Source of the DNA: Lutimonas vermicola
GTDB taxonomy: Bacteria; Bacteroidota; Bacteroidia; Flavobacteriales; Flavobacteriaceae
Direction of reading: 5' to 3'
Assembly (NCBI RefSeq): GCF_038433205.1
Contig: NZ_JBCDNA010000001.1
Coordinates: forward strand, 930,001-994,000
DNA length: 64,000 bases
The notes below the pieces were generated by a model. The model was given only the letters and a program-made list of their open reading frames with translations, was not told the origin of the DNA and did no database searches. The first letter of the stretch is position 1; each line of letters opens with the position of its first letter. The position numbers and the translations under genes were made by a program. This document shows, piece after piece, positions 51,543 to 60,444 of this stretch.

Positions 51543-51812
51543 ATGGATAGTAAAAAGCCAAACGGAAAACTGTTTTCGAGAAGAGGTATCTTACCTATTC
51601 TGGGCGGCAGTCTGCTGGTTCCTTTTATCGGTGCCGCTCAACGAGATGTGGAAACCAGTGAATTGGAGGAAAAAGAAACAGAATATAAAACCCTGTTAAG
51701 GCCTGACGGAACAGCTGTAAAGGTTAAAGTGAGTGCACTTGAAAAGTCAAAGGTTGTTAAAAAGAAGATTTCAAACAAGTCCTTCTTAAACTGGATCGGG
51801 AAAAAACTATAA
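51543..51812 (+). CDS. Small Tat-signal protein of unknown function
   Basis: A protein of 89 residues with a twin-arginine signal (SRRGILPIL, R13-R14) and a basic C-terminal half 'KKKISNKSFLNWIGKKL'. The segment 'KTLLRPDGTAVKVKVSALEK' resembles the pre-cluster domain of the two FeS proteins ('TPEGKLVQIPNSEI', 'DTEGNIIQVDSSEV'), so it looks like that domain alone without Cys clusters. It lies 20 bp before the cassette-2 FeS gene. It could be a small subunit or maturation partner; no cofactor motif is visible. Confidence 0.7.
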   Translation: MDSKKPNGKLFSRRGILPILGGSLLVPFIGAAQRDVETSELEEKETEYKTLLRPDGTAVKVKVSALEKSKVVKKKISNKSFLNWIGKKL

Positions 51813-51832
51813 CGCTATAATTTTCAAAATAT

Positions 51833-52807
51833 ATGGAAAATTCTGATAAAAATCAAAGAAGAAAATTTCTTGATAAAGGCTTAAAAGTTGGACTTGCCGC
51901 TACCATAGGAGGGATTGGATTGTCCAAACTGGCCTCAAAACTAAAAGCAAGCCCGGATCCCGAATCAGGAGACATGATCGAGTTAATGGATACAGAGGGC
52001 AATATCATTCAGGTTGATTCATCTGAAGTGGTTGAAATTGAGCACGGCCATGATCATGCTAAAAAATACAATGTAAGAGAAGGCGATCCAAACAGAAAAT
52101 ATGTGATGGTTATTGATCTTGCCAAATGCAAGAATGCACTTGCCTGCCAAAGTGCCTGTAACAAGCACCATTATGTGACAGGCGACAATGCCTGGATCAA
52201 AGTTTATAATATGCAGGAATCAGCAGACACGGCACCTTACTGGATGCCGGTAACCTGTCAGCATTGCGATGAACCCGCCTGTGTTACGGTTTGTCCGGTT
52301 GACGCCACTTTTAAAAGACAGGATGGCCTGGTTCTCATTGATACCGACCGTTGTATCGGTTGCAGGTTTTGTATGGCTGCCTGCCCCTATTCTATCCGTG
52401 TATTCAACTGGAGCGAACCTGATCAGGGTGATATAACGTTAAAAATGGAAATGATGGGGCATGAAAAGACACCCGAATATGCCGGAATGCCAAGTGTTAA
52501 AGGTACAGTAGACAAATGTGATTTCTGCCCTCATGCCATAAAAAAGAATGAATTACCACATTGCGTTACGGCCTGCCCGAATGGAGTTTTCTATTTCGGT
52601 GACAAATATGAAGATACCGTTACTAACGGTGATGAGACCCTTAGGTTGAGTAAACTGTTAGAAGAAAAAGCGGGCTACAGGTATATGGCCTCTTTAGGAA
52701 CCGAACCCAGTGTATACTATTTGCCACCTTCAGATCGATTGGTTGATTTTGAGGACGGTCTTGAGAATTACAATGAATACGAATCTGTTAAAAAATCTGA
52801 GGAATAA
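51833..52807 (+). CDS. Tat-exported 4Fe-4S protein of a NrfD-type complex (cassette 2)
   Basis: A protein of 324 residues with a twin-arginine motif (QRRKFL, R9-R10). Cys groups: C99/C105/C109; C142/C145/C150/C154; C174/C177/C180/C184; and a final CDFC...HCVTAC group. As in cassette 1 the first group is CX5CX3C with Ala102 in place of the second Cys. It is a clear paralogue of the protein at 42250. The stop overlaps the NrfD start by one base. Confidence 0.92.
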   Translation: MENSDKNQRRKFLDKGLKVGLAATIGGIGLSKLASKLKASPDPESGDMIELMDTEGNIIQVDSSEVVEIEHGHDHAKKYNVREGDPNRKYVMVIDLAKCKNALACQSACNKHHYVTGDNAWIKVYNMQESADTAPYWMPVTCQHCDEPACVTVCPVDATFKRQDGLVLIDTDRCIGCRFCMAACPYSIRVFNWSEPDQGDITLKMEMMGHEKTPEYAGMPSVKGTVDKCDFCPHAIKKNELPHCVTACPNGVFYFGDKYEDTVTNGDETLRLSKLLEEKAGYRYMASLGTEPSVYYLPPSDRLVDFEDGLENYNEYESVKKSEE

Positions 52808-54114
52808 TGAAATCACGCGAACAATTTATTCAAGATTTAGCGCCGAAGAAATTTAATAAACTCGAAAAAGTTTGGTTAATTTTTCTTTTTGTGATCATTT
52901 TTGCAGGATTCCTTGCTTATGTTGACCAGATCATGAAAGGAATGGAAGTGACCAATTTAAATGATTATGCGCTTTGGGGAATTTATATTTCAAATTTTGT
53001 ATTCTTTATTGCTACCAGTTTTGTGGGAGCAGCAACTGTTGCTATTTTAAGATTGACCCAAAATCAATGGAGGACACCATTGGTGAGAATCGCCGAGATT
53101 ATTTCACTGGCGGCAATTATCATGGCCGGGATCACTATCATCATAGACCTTGGCCGTCCTGACAGGGCACTTAACACCATCATTTACGCCAGGTTCCAAT
53201 CACCCATCACATGGGACGTTATCATCATACCGACCTATTTGTTTGCGATATTCTTCCTGCTGTATTTCCCTTTGCTTCCGGATTTTGCTATTCTAAAAGA
53301 ATTCTATAGTAAAACCAATCCGAAACTAAGTAAATGGTATGGGAAACTATCCTTGAACTGGAAAGCAAGTACCGCTCAGAAAATGATACAGCAAAAATCG
53401 ATCAAAATCATTGCTATACTTGTGCTTCCATTAGGCTTGATCTTACAGACCATTGATGCCTGGTTGTTTTCATCTACCTACCGGATCGGTTGGAACAGCA
53501 CAAACTTTGGGCCCTATTTTATTTCTGGAGCCTTAGTTGCCGGAATTGGCACGCTTGTGGTTACCATTTATGCGGTGAGAAGGGTCAAAGGTTTGGAGGA
53601 ATATATCACCGATTATCATTTTGACAAATTGGGAAAATTTTTAGCATTGGCCTGTCTGATTTATCTGTATTTCAATGCCAATGAATATCTTATGCCCGCT
53701 TATGCTTCTACTGAAAATGAAGAAATTCATCTCAATACATTGTTTACAGGACATTATTCGACTATTTTTTGGTTTGTTACTATTGGCGGACTGATTGTTC
53801 CGGTAATATTTTTGCTTTTTAAAAAAGGAAGAAAGCCATTTCCGTTGTTCCTTATTGGCCTGCTCGTTGTTTTCGCATCGTGGTGGAAACGTTATATTAT
53901 CGTTACTCCAACTTTGCTGCACCCCTACTTACCTCTTCAAGGTGTTCCTGAATCCTGGAGAGATTACTTTCCTAGTATGCATGAATGGTTAATCACGGCA
54001 AGTAACCTGGCAACGGCACTATTTATATTTACCCTGCTGTTGAGGTATTTACCTGCAATAGGTATTCAAAGAAGTATAGATGAAAGTGCGTTAGAGAATT
54101 CAGATCAAAAATAA
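52807..54114 (+). CDS. NrfD-like quinol-interacting membrane subunit (cassette 2)
   Basis: A polytopic membrane protein of 435 residues, paralogue of the one at 43161. Shared motifs are 'ALWGIYISNFVFFIATSFVG', 'IIIDLGRPDRALNTIIYARF', 'QSPITWDVIIIPTYLF' and 'YRIGWNSTNFGPYFISGA'. About eight to ten TM helices are expected. It is translationally coupled to the FeS gene (overlap TAATG). It is predicted to take electrons from menaquinol, by homology to PsrC/NrfD. Confidence 0.92.
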   Translation: MKSREQFIQDLAPKKFNKLEKVWLIFLFVIIFAGFLAYVDQIMKGMEVTNLNDYALWGIYISNFVFFIATSFVGAATVAILRLTQNQWRTPLVRIAEIISLAAIIMAGITIIIDLGRPDRALNTIIYARFQSPITWDVIIIPTYLFAIFFLLYFPLLPDFAILKEFYSKTNPKLSKWYGKLSLNWKASTAQKMIQQKSIKIIAILVLPLGLILQTIDAWLFSSTYRIGWNSTNFGPYFISGALVAGIGTLVVTIYAVRRVKGLEEYITDYHFDKLGKFLALACLIYLYFNANEYLMPAYASTENEEIHLNTLFTGHYSTIFWFVTIGGLIVPVIFLLFKKGRKPFPLFLIGLLVVFASWWKRYIIVTPTLLHPYLPLQGVPESWRDYFPSMHEWLITASNLATALFIFTLLLRYLPAIGIQRSIDESALENSDQK

Positions 54115-54119
54115 AAGAC

Positions 54120-54989
54120 ATGAAAAATTATCAAAACTTTAAGCCATTACTTGTTGCAATTCTTGCAGTTCTGTTCTTTGTTGCCGGCTCACAGGATATG
54201 TTTGCTCAAAATAAAAAGAACAGGATCAGGATTAATGTTGACTATTTTAAGGTAAACGATCAGGAGCATTATCTCAATATTAAGGCTTCTGCAAGAATAG
54301 ATAAGCAAACCGTTGAAGTAGCTAATGCTGAACTGGATATTATGGCAATTGTGGATGACGAAGAGATAGAATTAGGTAAAGCAGTTACATCCGCAGCAGG
54401 AACGACCAAATATGTTATCAAAGATTTTAAATCGCTTGAACCCGACAGCACCGGCTTCTATAATTTACTGGTTTCATTCGGCGGAAATGATGTATTTAAA
54501 AAAGCTTCCAAGGAAATTAGTTTTAAGAATGCAGACATTCGGGCACAACTGATCACTAAAGACAGTGTCAATTATATTGCTGCACATATCATAGATACAA
54601 AAATGGATTCAACAATAGCCGATGTACCTCTAACGGTTCAGGTTAAGCGTTTGTTCAGGCCTTTAAAAATTGGTGAAGACTTTTATATCACAGATGAAGA
54701 AGGGGCAATAGAGGTTGCCATTGAAGACGGAATACCCGGTTTAGATGGTAATTTAACACTGGAAGTTGTATTGAAAGACAGTGATGATTATGGTACCGTA
54801 AGTACCGCAATTATAGCTCCGATTGGTAAAAATATTGTGAGGGAATCCACTTTTAACGAAAGAACCATGTGGTCTCCCAGAGGAAAAACACCTATATTTT
54901 TATTGTCGCTTACTTTCTCATTTATTATTATAGTATGGGGAATATTCGTATATTTATTCCGTAATTTAATGAAAATTGTTAAATCTTAA
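54120..54989 (+). CDS. Periplasmic two-domain Ig-like protein with C-terminal anchor (cassette 2)
   Basis: A protein of 289 residues with a signal peptide (ending 'MFAQN'). Two Ig-like domains follow (about 35-140 and 145-245; the second has 'FYITDEEGAIEVAIEDGIPG' as in the cassette-1 protein), then 'ERTMWSPRGKTPIFLLSL' and one C-terminal TM helix. The cassette-1 counterpart has one such domain, so this copy gained a domain or the other lost it. Its constant gene position argues for a subunit of the FeS/NrfD complex. Confidence 0.75.
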   Translation: MKNYQNFKPLLVAILAVLFFVAGSQDMFAQNKKNRIRINVDYFKVNDQEHYLNIKASARIDKQTVEVANAELDIMAIVDDEEIELGKAVTSAAGTTKYVIKDFKSLEPDSTGFYNLLVSFGGNDVFKKASKEISFKNADIRAQLITKDSVNYIAAHIIDTKMDSTIADVPLTVQVKRLFRPLKIGEDFYITDEEGAIEVAIEDGIPGLDGNLTLEVVLKDSDDYGTVSTAIIAPIGKNIVRESTFNERTMWSPRGKTPIFLLSLTFSFIIIVWGIFVYLFRNLMKIVKS

Positions 54990-54998
54990 ATTGAAATC

Positions 54999-55397
54999 AT
55001 GAAAAACATTAAAAACTTATTATTTATAGGAATCATCTCTTTTGGATTGTTTTCTTTTAGCATGATCCTTCAGACTGAGTGGGTGGTGCCTGATAAATAT
55101 CAGAACATGAAAAACCCAACGGATCCTGAAGAAGATCTTGCCATAGGAAAATCATTGTATTCCAAGCATTGTCAATCATGCCATGGAAAAGAAGGTTATG
55201 GAGATGGGAAAAAAGCGAATGAAGTAAAAGGTGATCTTGGTGATTTCTCATCCGAAGAATTCCAGGCACAATCTGATGGAGCCTTATTTTACAAAACTAC
55301 TTTCGGTAGAGAAGACATGCCTGAGTATACCAAAAAAATGCCTGATGATGAAGACAGATGGCTGGTTGTCAATTATATGAGGACTTTAGCAGAATAA
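54999..55397 (+). CDS. Monohaem class I cytochrome c (cassette 2)
   Basis: A cytochrome of 132 residues; haem motif CQSCH (58-62) in 'YSKHCQSCHGKEGYGDGKK' and likely axial Met107 in 'GREDMPEY'. The N-terminal hydrophobic segment may be uncleaved. It is a paralogue of the cassette-1 cytochrome at 45105 and is the last gene of the island before a terminator. Confidence 0.9.
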   Translation: MKNIKNLLFIGIISFGLFSFSMILQTEWVVPDKYQNMKNPTDPEEDLAIGKSLYSKHCQSCHGKEGYGDGKKANEVKGDLGDFSSEEFQAQSDGALFYKTTFGREDMPEYTKKMPDDEDRWLVVNYMRTLAE

Positions 55398-55418
55398 GCT
55401 ATAAATACATGATACTAT

Positions 55419-55454
55419 AAAGACCATCCGTTAACTAAGGGATGGTCTTTTTTT
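55419..55454 (+). terminator. Terminator closing the second FeS/NrfD operon
   Basis: AAAGACCATCC (55419-55429) pairs with GGATGGTCTTT (55440-55450), followed by four more T. Confidence 0.9.
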
Positions 55455-55600
55455 GGCTCCAATATTTTTCTATAATAATTTCTCCTTAAGAAATTTAACT
55501 TTACAATGAATTCATTGTCTTACCTTATTACAGAGCCTATAGACTTGTTATGAATTACTTTTTTAAATTTTGTTTAATATCTTTTAAGAAAATATTAACA

Positions 55601-55618
55601 TAGTTGCACGTGCAACTA
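55601..55618 (+). promoter_or_regulatory. Probable MarR operator
   Basis: TAGTTGCACGTGCAACTA is a perfect 18-bp palindrome 39 bp before the TTG start of the marR-type gene, in the promoter region. MarR dimers bind such dyads, so autorepression of the efflux operon is likely. Confidence 0.7.
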
Positions 55619-55656
55619 ATTTTCATTTCTTTGTACTTTTAGCAAAATTTTAAGAA

Positions 55657-56115
55657 TTGTTTAACAAGACTCAAGACCCCTTATCGCTCATCCCCTGGAT
55701 TGGAAAAACAGCTAAATTCATGGATTATTATATAGGCGACTACATGAAGAGTCGCGGCATTGATCTTTCCAAGGAACAGTTTATCGTGTTAAAATATCTT
55801 AATGAAAGTGATGGCAGAAAACAAAATGACCTGGCTTTTATTACCAACCGGTCAAAAACAGCCCTGACACGGCTCATCAATACCATGGAAAAAAAAGGCC
55901 TTGTTTCCCGCTCTATTTGTGAAAAAGATATGAGAATCAACCATATCTACCTCACCCCTTCCGGAAGAGAAATCTGGGCAATGGCATATCCTGTTTTTCT
56001 TGAAATTATTCAGGAATTACAGCAGGGAATTTCTGAGGAAGATATCCTTCTGGTTCAAGAGGTCATGAAACAAATTCAAAAAAACATCAATTTAAAAACA
56101 ACAGTTAACCAATAA
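55657..56115 (+). CDS. MarR family transcriptional regulator
   Basis: A winged-helix regulator of 152 residues. The TTG at 55657 is the first possible start after an in-frame stop and keeps the N-terminal helix 'LSLIPWIGKTAKFMDYY'; the first ATG would cut into it. The recognition region is 'LAFITNRSKTALTRLINTME' and the wing 'KGLVSRSICEKDMRINHIYL'. It stands 4 bp before the RND adaptor gene and behind a palindromic operator, so it probably controls this efflux operon in response to a ligand. Confidence 0.9.
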   Translation: MFNKTQDPLSLIPWIGKTAKFMDYYIGDYMKSRGIDLSKEQFIVLKYLNESDGRKQNDLAFITNRSKTALTRLINTMEKKGLVSRSICEKDMRINHIYLTPSGREIWAMAYPVFLEIIQELQQGISEEDILLVQEVMKQIQKNINLKTTVNQ

Positions 56116-56119
56116 AAAA

Positions 56120-57241
56120 ATGAGAAAGTATATCAATATCGTACTGGGAATCCTTTTGATCGCCTTGGCCTTCTGGCTCGTTAAAGTCATGGTATTAAGC
56201 AATCAGAGACCTGAGAAAGAACCGGTTAAAATTATAAAAACCGTTTTTATTGAAAACGTAAAAAACGGTACAGTGCCTATCATGATCACGGCTAATGGAA
56301 ATTTAGTGGCCAAAAACAGGATTGAAATTTTCTCTGAAGTCCAGGGAGTTCTCCTGCCCAGTTCCAAGGAATTCAGGCCGGGTAATTCATATCGAAAAGG
56401 AGAGGTAATCCTTAAATTGAACAGTGAAGAGCACTATGCCAATCTTCAAGCCCAGAAAAGTAACCTGTACAATAGCATTACTTCGATCATGCCTGATATC
56501 AGGTTGGATTATCCTGAAGAATACGATAAATGGGAGCAATATTTAACGGATTTTACTTTTGACAAGCCCACTCCGAAACTTCCGGAAATCAATTCTGAAA
56601 AAGAAAAATTCTTTATATCAGGTAGAAATATTTATACCACATTTTACAATGTAAAGAACATGGAAGTGAGGTTGACAAAGTATACGATTCGTGCTCCATA
56701 TGATGGCATACTTATAGAAGCCCTGGTAAATCCGGGATCACTGATACGTTCGGGTCAGAAATTAGGAGAATTCATAAGTCCAAAGGTGTATGAAATGGAA
56801 GTCGCCGTCAATGCCAAATATATGGACCTGCTTCAAACAGGCAGTGAGGTGGAAGTTGCAAGCCGTGACACACAGCAAACATGGAAAGGAGCAATAGCAA
56901 GAGTGAACGGGAGCGTTGATTTGGCTTCCCAGACTGTAAAGGCCTATATACAGGTGGAGGGTAAAGATTTAAAAGAAGGTATCTATCTCGAAGCCCATCT
57001 TATGGCAAAAGCTGAAAAAGATGCCTACGAAATGCCCAGGCAATTATTGGTGAACAATGAAAGCATCTATGTGTTTAAAGACAGTATCATTGATCTTGTC
57101 AGGATCAACCCCGTGTTCTTCACAGACAAAACTGTCGTGATCAAAGGCCTTGAAGATGGTACCCCTGTATTAAGCAGGCCCGTTCCGGGAGCATACCCTG
57201 GAATGAAGGTTAGCGTCTATGGATCTAATCCCCGTCAATAA
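56120..57241 (+). CDS. RND efflux periplasmic adaptor subunit (HlyD/MFP family)
   Basis: A protein of 373 residues with one N-terminal TM segment (about 5-27). Lipoyl-like half motifs are 'RIEIFSEVQGVLLPSS' with 'YRKGEVILKLNSEEH', and 'YTIRAPYDGILIEALVNPGS' on the other side of the hairpin; 'VYEMEVAVNAKYMDLLQTGS' begins the barrel domain. It connects the inner-membrane pump to the outer-membrane channel. It lies between the marR-type gene and the pump. Confidence 0.92.
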   Translation: MRKYINIVLGILLIALAFWLVKVMVLSNQRPEKEPVKIIKTVFIENVKNGTVPIMITANGNLVAKNRIEIFSEVQGVLLPSSKEFRPGNSYRKGEVILKLNSEEHYANLQAQKSNLYNSITSIMPDIRLDYPEEYDKWEQYLTDFTFDKPTPKLPEINSEKEKFFISGRNIYTTFYNVKNMEVRLTKYTIRAPYDGILIEALVNPGSLIRSGQKLGEFISPKVYEMEVAVNAKYMDLLQTGSEVEVASRDTQQTWKGAIARVNGSVDLASQTVKAYIQVEGKDLKEGIYLEAHLMAKAEKDAYEMPRQLLVNNESIYVFKDSIIDLVRINPVFFTDKTVVIKGLEDGTPVLSRPVPGAYPGMKVSVYGSNPRQ

Positions 57242-57261
57242 ATAATCTCGCAAATCTGATT

Positions 57262-60200
57262 ATGAAAAAAATTATATCTTATTTTATTAAATATCACGTC
57301 GCGGTTAATATTATTATCCTAGCAGTGGTTATTTTTGGTTATCTGGGCACAAAATCGATGAGATCGTCGTTCTTTCCCCTCACCGAATCTCAATTTATTA
57401 ATATCTCGGTGATTTACCCCGGCGCTTCTCCACAGGAGATGGAAGAAGGAGTGGTTCTAAAAATTGAAGACAATTTAAAGGGGCTTGTCGGTATAGACAG
57501 GGTGACTTCTGTTTCCAGAGAAAACTCAGCTACAATTAGTATAGAAACCTATGTGGATTCTGATATTGACGTCGTGCTGGCCGATGTGAAAAATGCTGTC
57601 GATCGAGTACCTTCATTCCCTTCAGGCATGGAGCCTCCTGTAATTGCAAAAATTGAATCTATAGCACCAACCATTGATTTTACAGTGAGTGGTAATGATC
57701 TTCCACTGATCACACTTAAGAAATATGCCCGTGATGTTGAAAATGATCTTCGCGCCATGCCTGGGATTTCTCAGATTTCGATCACCGGTTTCCCGGATGA
57801 AGAAATTGAAATAGCAGTACGGGAGATAGACCTGCGCGCTTTTGACCTTACTTTTACAGATGTTGCCCAGGCTGTGCAGCAATCAAATTTATTGATCTCA
57901 GGCGGGAATATCAAAACAGATTATGAGGACTACCTGATACGTGCAAGAAACCGGAAATATTACGGTGCGGATCTTACCAATATTATTGTTAAGGCCGATC
58001 AATCAGGTAATGTGATTTACTTAAAAGATGTAGCCACAGTGAGGGATCGTTGGAACGAAAATCCCGATCGGCTTTTTTACAATGACGAAGTAGCCATCAG
58101 CATACAGGTCAGCAACACCAATAGCGAGGATATGATTGCTTCTGCTGATATGATCAAAATTTATATTGAAAAATTCAATGCTGAGCATAACAATGTTCAA
58201 TTGAATATTTCCAGTGACAGATCAATAACTTTAAAACAAAGAACTGAGTTATTAACAGAGAATGCCATTATCGGTATTGCATTGGTATTGCTTTTTCTGT
58301 CGCTTTTCCTAAACGTTCGCATTGCCTTTTGGGTGGCCGCCGGATTGCCCATTTCATTTTTGGGGATGTTTATTTTTGCGGCAAATTTAGGGGTTACGAT
58401 CAACGTATTATCGCTCTTTGGGATGATCATCGTGATTGGTATCCTGGTAGATGATGGTATCGTGATCGGTGAAAATATTTACCACCATTACGAAAAAGGG
58501 AAATCCCCTGTAAGAGCCGCTATTGACGGAACCCTGGAAGTAATTCCCCCGATCATATCCGCCATATTAACGACCATGCTGGCCTTTTCAATATTTTTCT
58601 TTTTGGATGGTCGTATTGGAAATTTTTTCGGGGAAGTTGCTACGGTTGTTATCTTGACCTTGGCCGTATCGCTTATTGAAGCCCTGATCATTTTACCTGC
58701 ACATATTGCACATTCCAAAGCCTTGATACGCGACAGAAAAAAGCCAACCAAAGGACTGTTTGGGGCTTTCAACAAAATCAACGTAAAGGCTGATCAGTTT
58801 ATGGTTTTTTGCCGAGACAGGATATATGGACCCTATTTGGGTTACTTTTTAAAGAACAGGTTCCTGGGTCTGGCCATTCCTTTTGCATTGCTTATCATTT
58901 CAATTGGTGGTATTCAAAGCAAGATTGTCCGTACTTCATTTTTCCCAAGTATTGCGAGTGACAGGGTTGCTATATCACTGTCTATGCCACAGGGGACCAA
59001 TGAAAAAATAACCGACTCGATCATCTCAAAAATTGAAGAGGCTGCATGGCTGGTTGGAGATGAATTCACAAAAAAACAAACCGGTAATACACCGGTTATA
59101 GAAAATATTATCAAAAGAATTGGTCCGGGCTCCAGCAATGCAAGTCTCACGATCAATTTGTTACAAGGAGAATTTCGGGATTTTCCCTCTATCGACATCA
59201 CAAATGCCATAAGAGAAAAAGCGGGAGCAGTCTATGGAGCCGAAAGCCTCACTTATGGTTCGGGAAGTAATTTTGGAGGAAGCCCGGTTGCGGTTTCTCT
59301 TCTGGGGAACAATATCCCCGAATTAAAAGCCGCCAAAACCGAATTAAAAGAAATACTGATGGCTAACCCGACTTTAAAAGACGTTTCAGACACCGACCCT
59401 GCCGGAATCAAGGAAATAAGGATTAAATTAAAAAATGATGCCTATATACTGGGCCTTACGCTTCAATCGGTTATGAGTCAGGTGAGATCAGGTTTCTTTG
59501 GCTATCAGGCCCAGCGTTTCCAGCGCGGGCAAGACGAAATCAAGGTTTGGGTAAGGTATGAAAAAGAAGACAGGTCATCCATCAGGAATCTTGACGACAT
59601 GTGGATCTCTACCCCTTCTGGCAATAAGATCCCTTTCTCTGAAATTGCCTACTATGAAATAGCACGGGGTGACGTGGCCATCAATCATTTAGAAGGCAGG
59701 CGTGAGATTCAGATCACTGCCGATATGGCAAATGCAAAGGAAAGTGCTACTGATGTTATGGCAGATATCAAGAATAACATTCTCCCGGGTATTTTAGCCA
59801 AATACCCTTCGGTACAACCTAGTTTTGAAGGACAAAACAGAGAAGCTGCTAAAACAATAGATTCGGCCAATAGAGCAGGATTAATTGTTTTGGTTTTAAT
59901 ATATGTCGTTATTGCTTTTACATTTAGATCGTACAGTCAACCCTTGTTGTTGTTCATTATGGTACCTTTTAGTTTGATCGGTATTGTTTGGGGGCATTAT
60001 ATCCATGGATTCGCAATCAATATTTTATCCTGGCTGGGAATTATTGCCCTTATTGGTATCATGGTAAATGATGGTTTGGTTCTGGTAGGAAAATTCAATA
60101 CCTATCTCAAAGAAGGCATGAAATTCAATGAAGCTTTATTTCAGGCTGGAAAATCGAGGTTTAGGGCCATTATTCTAACCTCTTTGACCACTGTGGCCGG

Positions 60201-60444
60201 TTTAATGCCATTGCTCCTGGAGAAAAGCAGGCAAGCTCAATTTTTAAAACCGATGGCGATCTCAATATCTTATGGAATTATGATCGCAACGGGTTTAACC
60301 CTGTTGATGTTGCCGCTCTTGTTATCGCTCAATAATAGTCTGACAGTAAAAATCAAGTGGCTGATAACAGGTAAAAAAGTGACTAAAGAAGAAGTAACAC
60401 GTGCCGTAAAAGAATTAAAAATTGAACAAAATGAAACAGATTAA
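57262..60444 (+). CDS. RND family efflux transporter permease
   Basis: An inner-membrane pump of 1060 residues with 12 expected TM helices and two large periplasmic loops. It starts with 'IIILAVVIFGYLGTKSMRSS'. The TM4 proton-relay region 'GMIIVIGILVDDGIVIGENI' has adjacent Asp residues, and the related 'ALIGIMVNDGLVLVGKF' lies in the second half. The sequence resembles the AcrB/MMPL-type multidrug RND group rather than the heavy-metal (CusA) group. The substrate is unknown. Confidence 0.93.
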   Translation: MKKIISYFIKYHVAVNIIILAVVIFGYLGTKSMRSSFFPLTESQFINISVIYPGASPQEMEEGVVLKIEDNLKGLVGIDRVTSVSRENSATISIETYVDSDIDVVLADVKNAVDRVPSFPSGMEPPVIAKIESIAPTIDFTVSGNDLPLITLKKYARDVENDLRAMPGISQISITGFPDEEIEIAVREIDLRAFDLTFTDVAQAVQQSNLLISGGNIKTDYEDYLIRARNRKYYGADLTNIIVKADQSGNVIYLKDVATVRDRWNENPDRLFYNDEVAISIQVSNTNSEDMIASADMIKIYIEKFNAEHNNVQLNISSDRSITLKQRTELLTENAIIGIALVLLFLSLFLNVRIAFWVAAGLPISFLGMFIFAANLGVTINVLSLFGMIIVIGILVDDGIVIGENIYHHYEKGKSPVRAAIDGTLEVIPPIISAILTTMLAFSIFFFLDGRIGNFFGEVATVVILTLAVSLIEALIILPAHIAHSKALIRDRKKPTKGLFGAFNKINVKADQFMVFCRDRIYGPYLGYFLKNRFLGLAIPFALLIISIGGIQSKIVRTSFFPSIASDRVAISLSMPQGTNEKITDSIISKIEEAAWLVGDEFTKKQTGNTPVIENIIKRIGPGSSNASLTINLLQGEFRDFPSIDITNAIREKAGAVYGAESLTYGSGSNFGGSPVAVSLLGNNIPELKAAKTELKEILMANPTLKDVSDTDPAGIKEIRIKLKNDAYILGLTLQSVMSQVRSGFFGYQAQRFQRGQDEIKVWVRYEKEDRSSIRNLDDMWISTPSGNKIPFSEIAYYEIARGDVAINHLEGRREIQITADMANAKESATDVMADIKNNILPGILAKYPSVQPSFEGQNREAAKTIDSANRAGLIVLVLIYVVIAFTFRSYSQPLLLFIMVPFSLIGIVWGHYIHGFAINILSWLGIIALIGIMVNDGLVLVGKFNTYLKEGMKFNEALFQAGKSRFRAIILTSLTTVAGLMPLLLEKSRQAQFLKPMAISISYGIMIATGLTLLMLPLLLSLNNSLTVKIKWLITGKKVTKEEVTRAVKELKIEQNETD

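Noticed and set aside
42250..55397. A full DMSO/polysulfide reductase-type complex
   Set aside because: No molybdopterin-binding subunit is present in or between the two cassettes.
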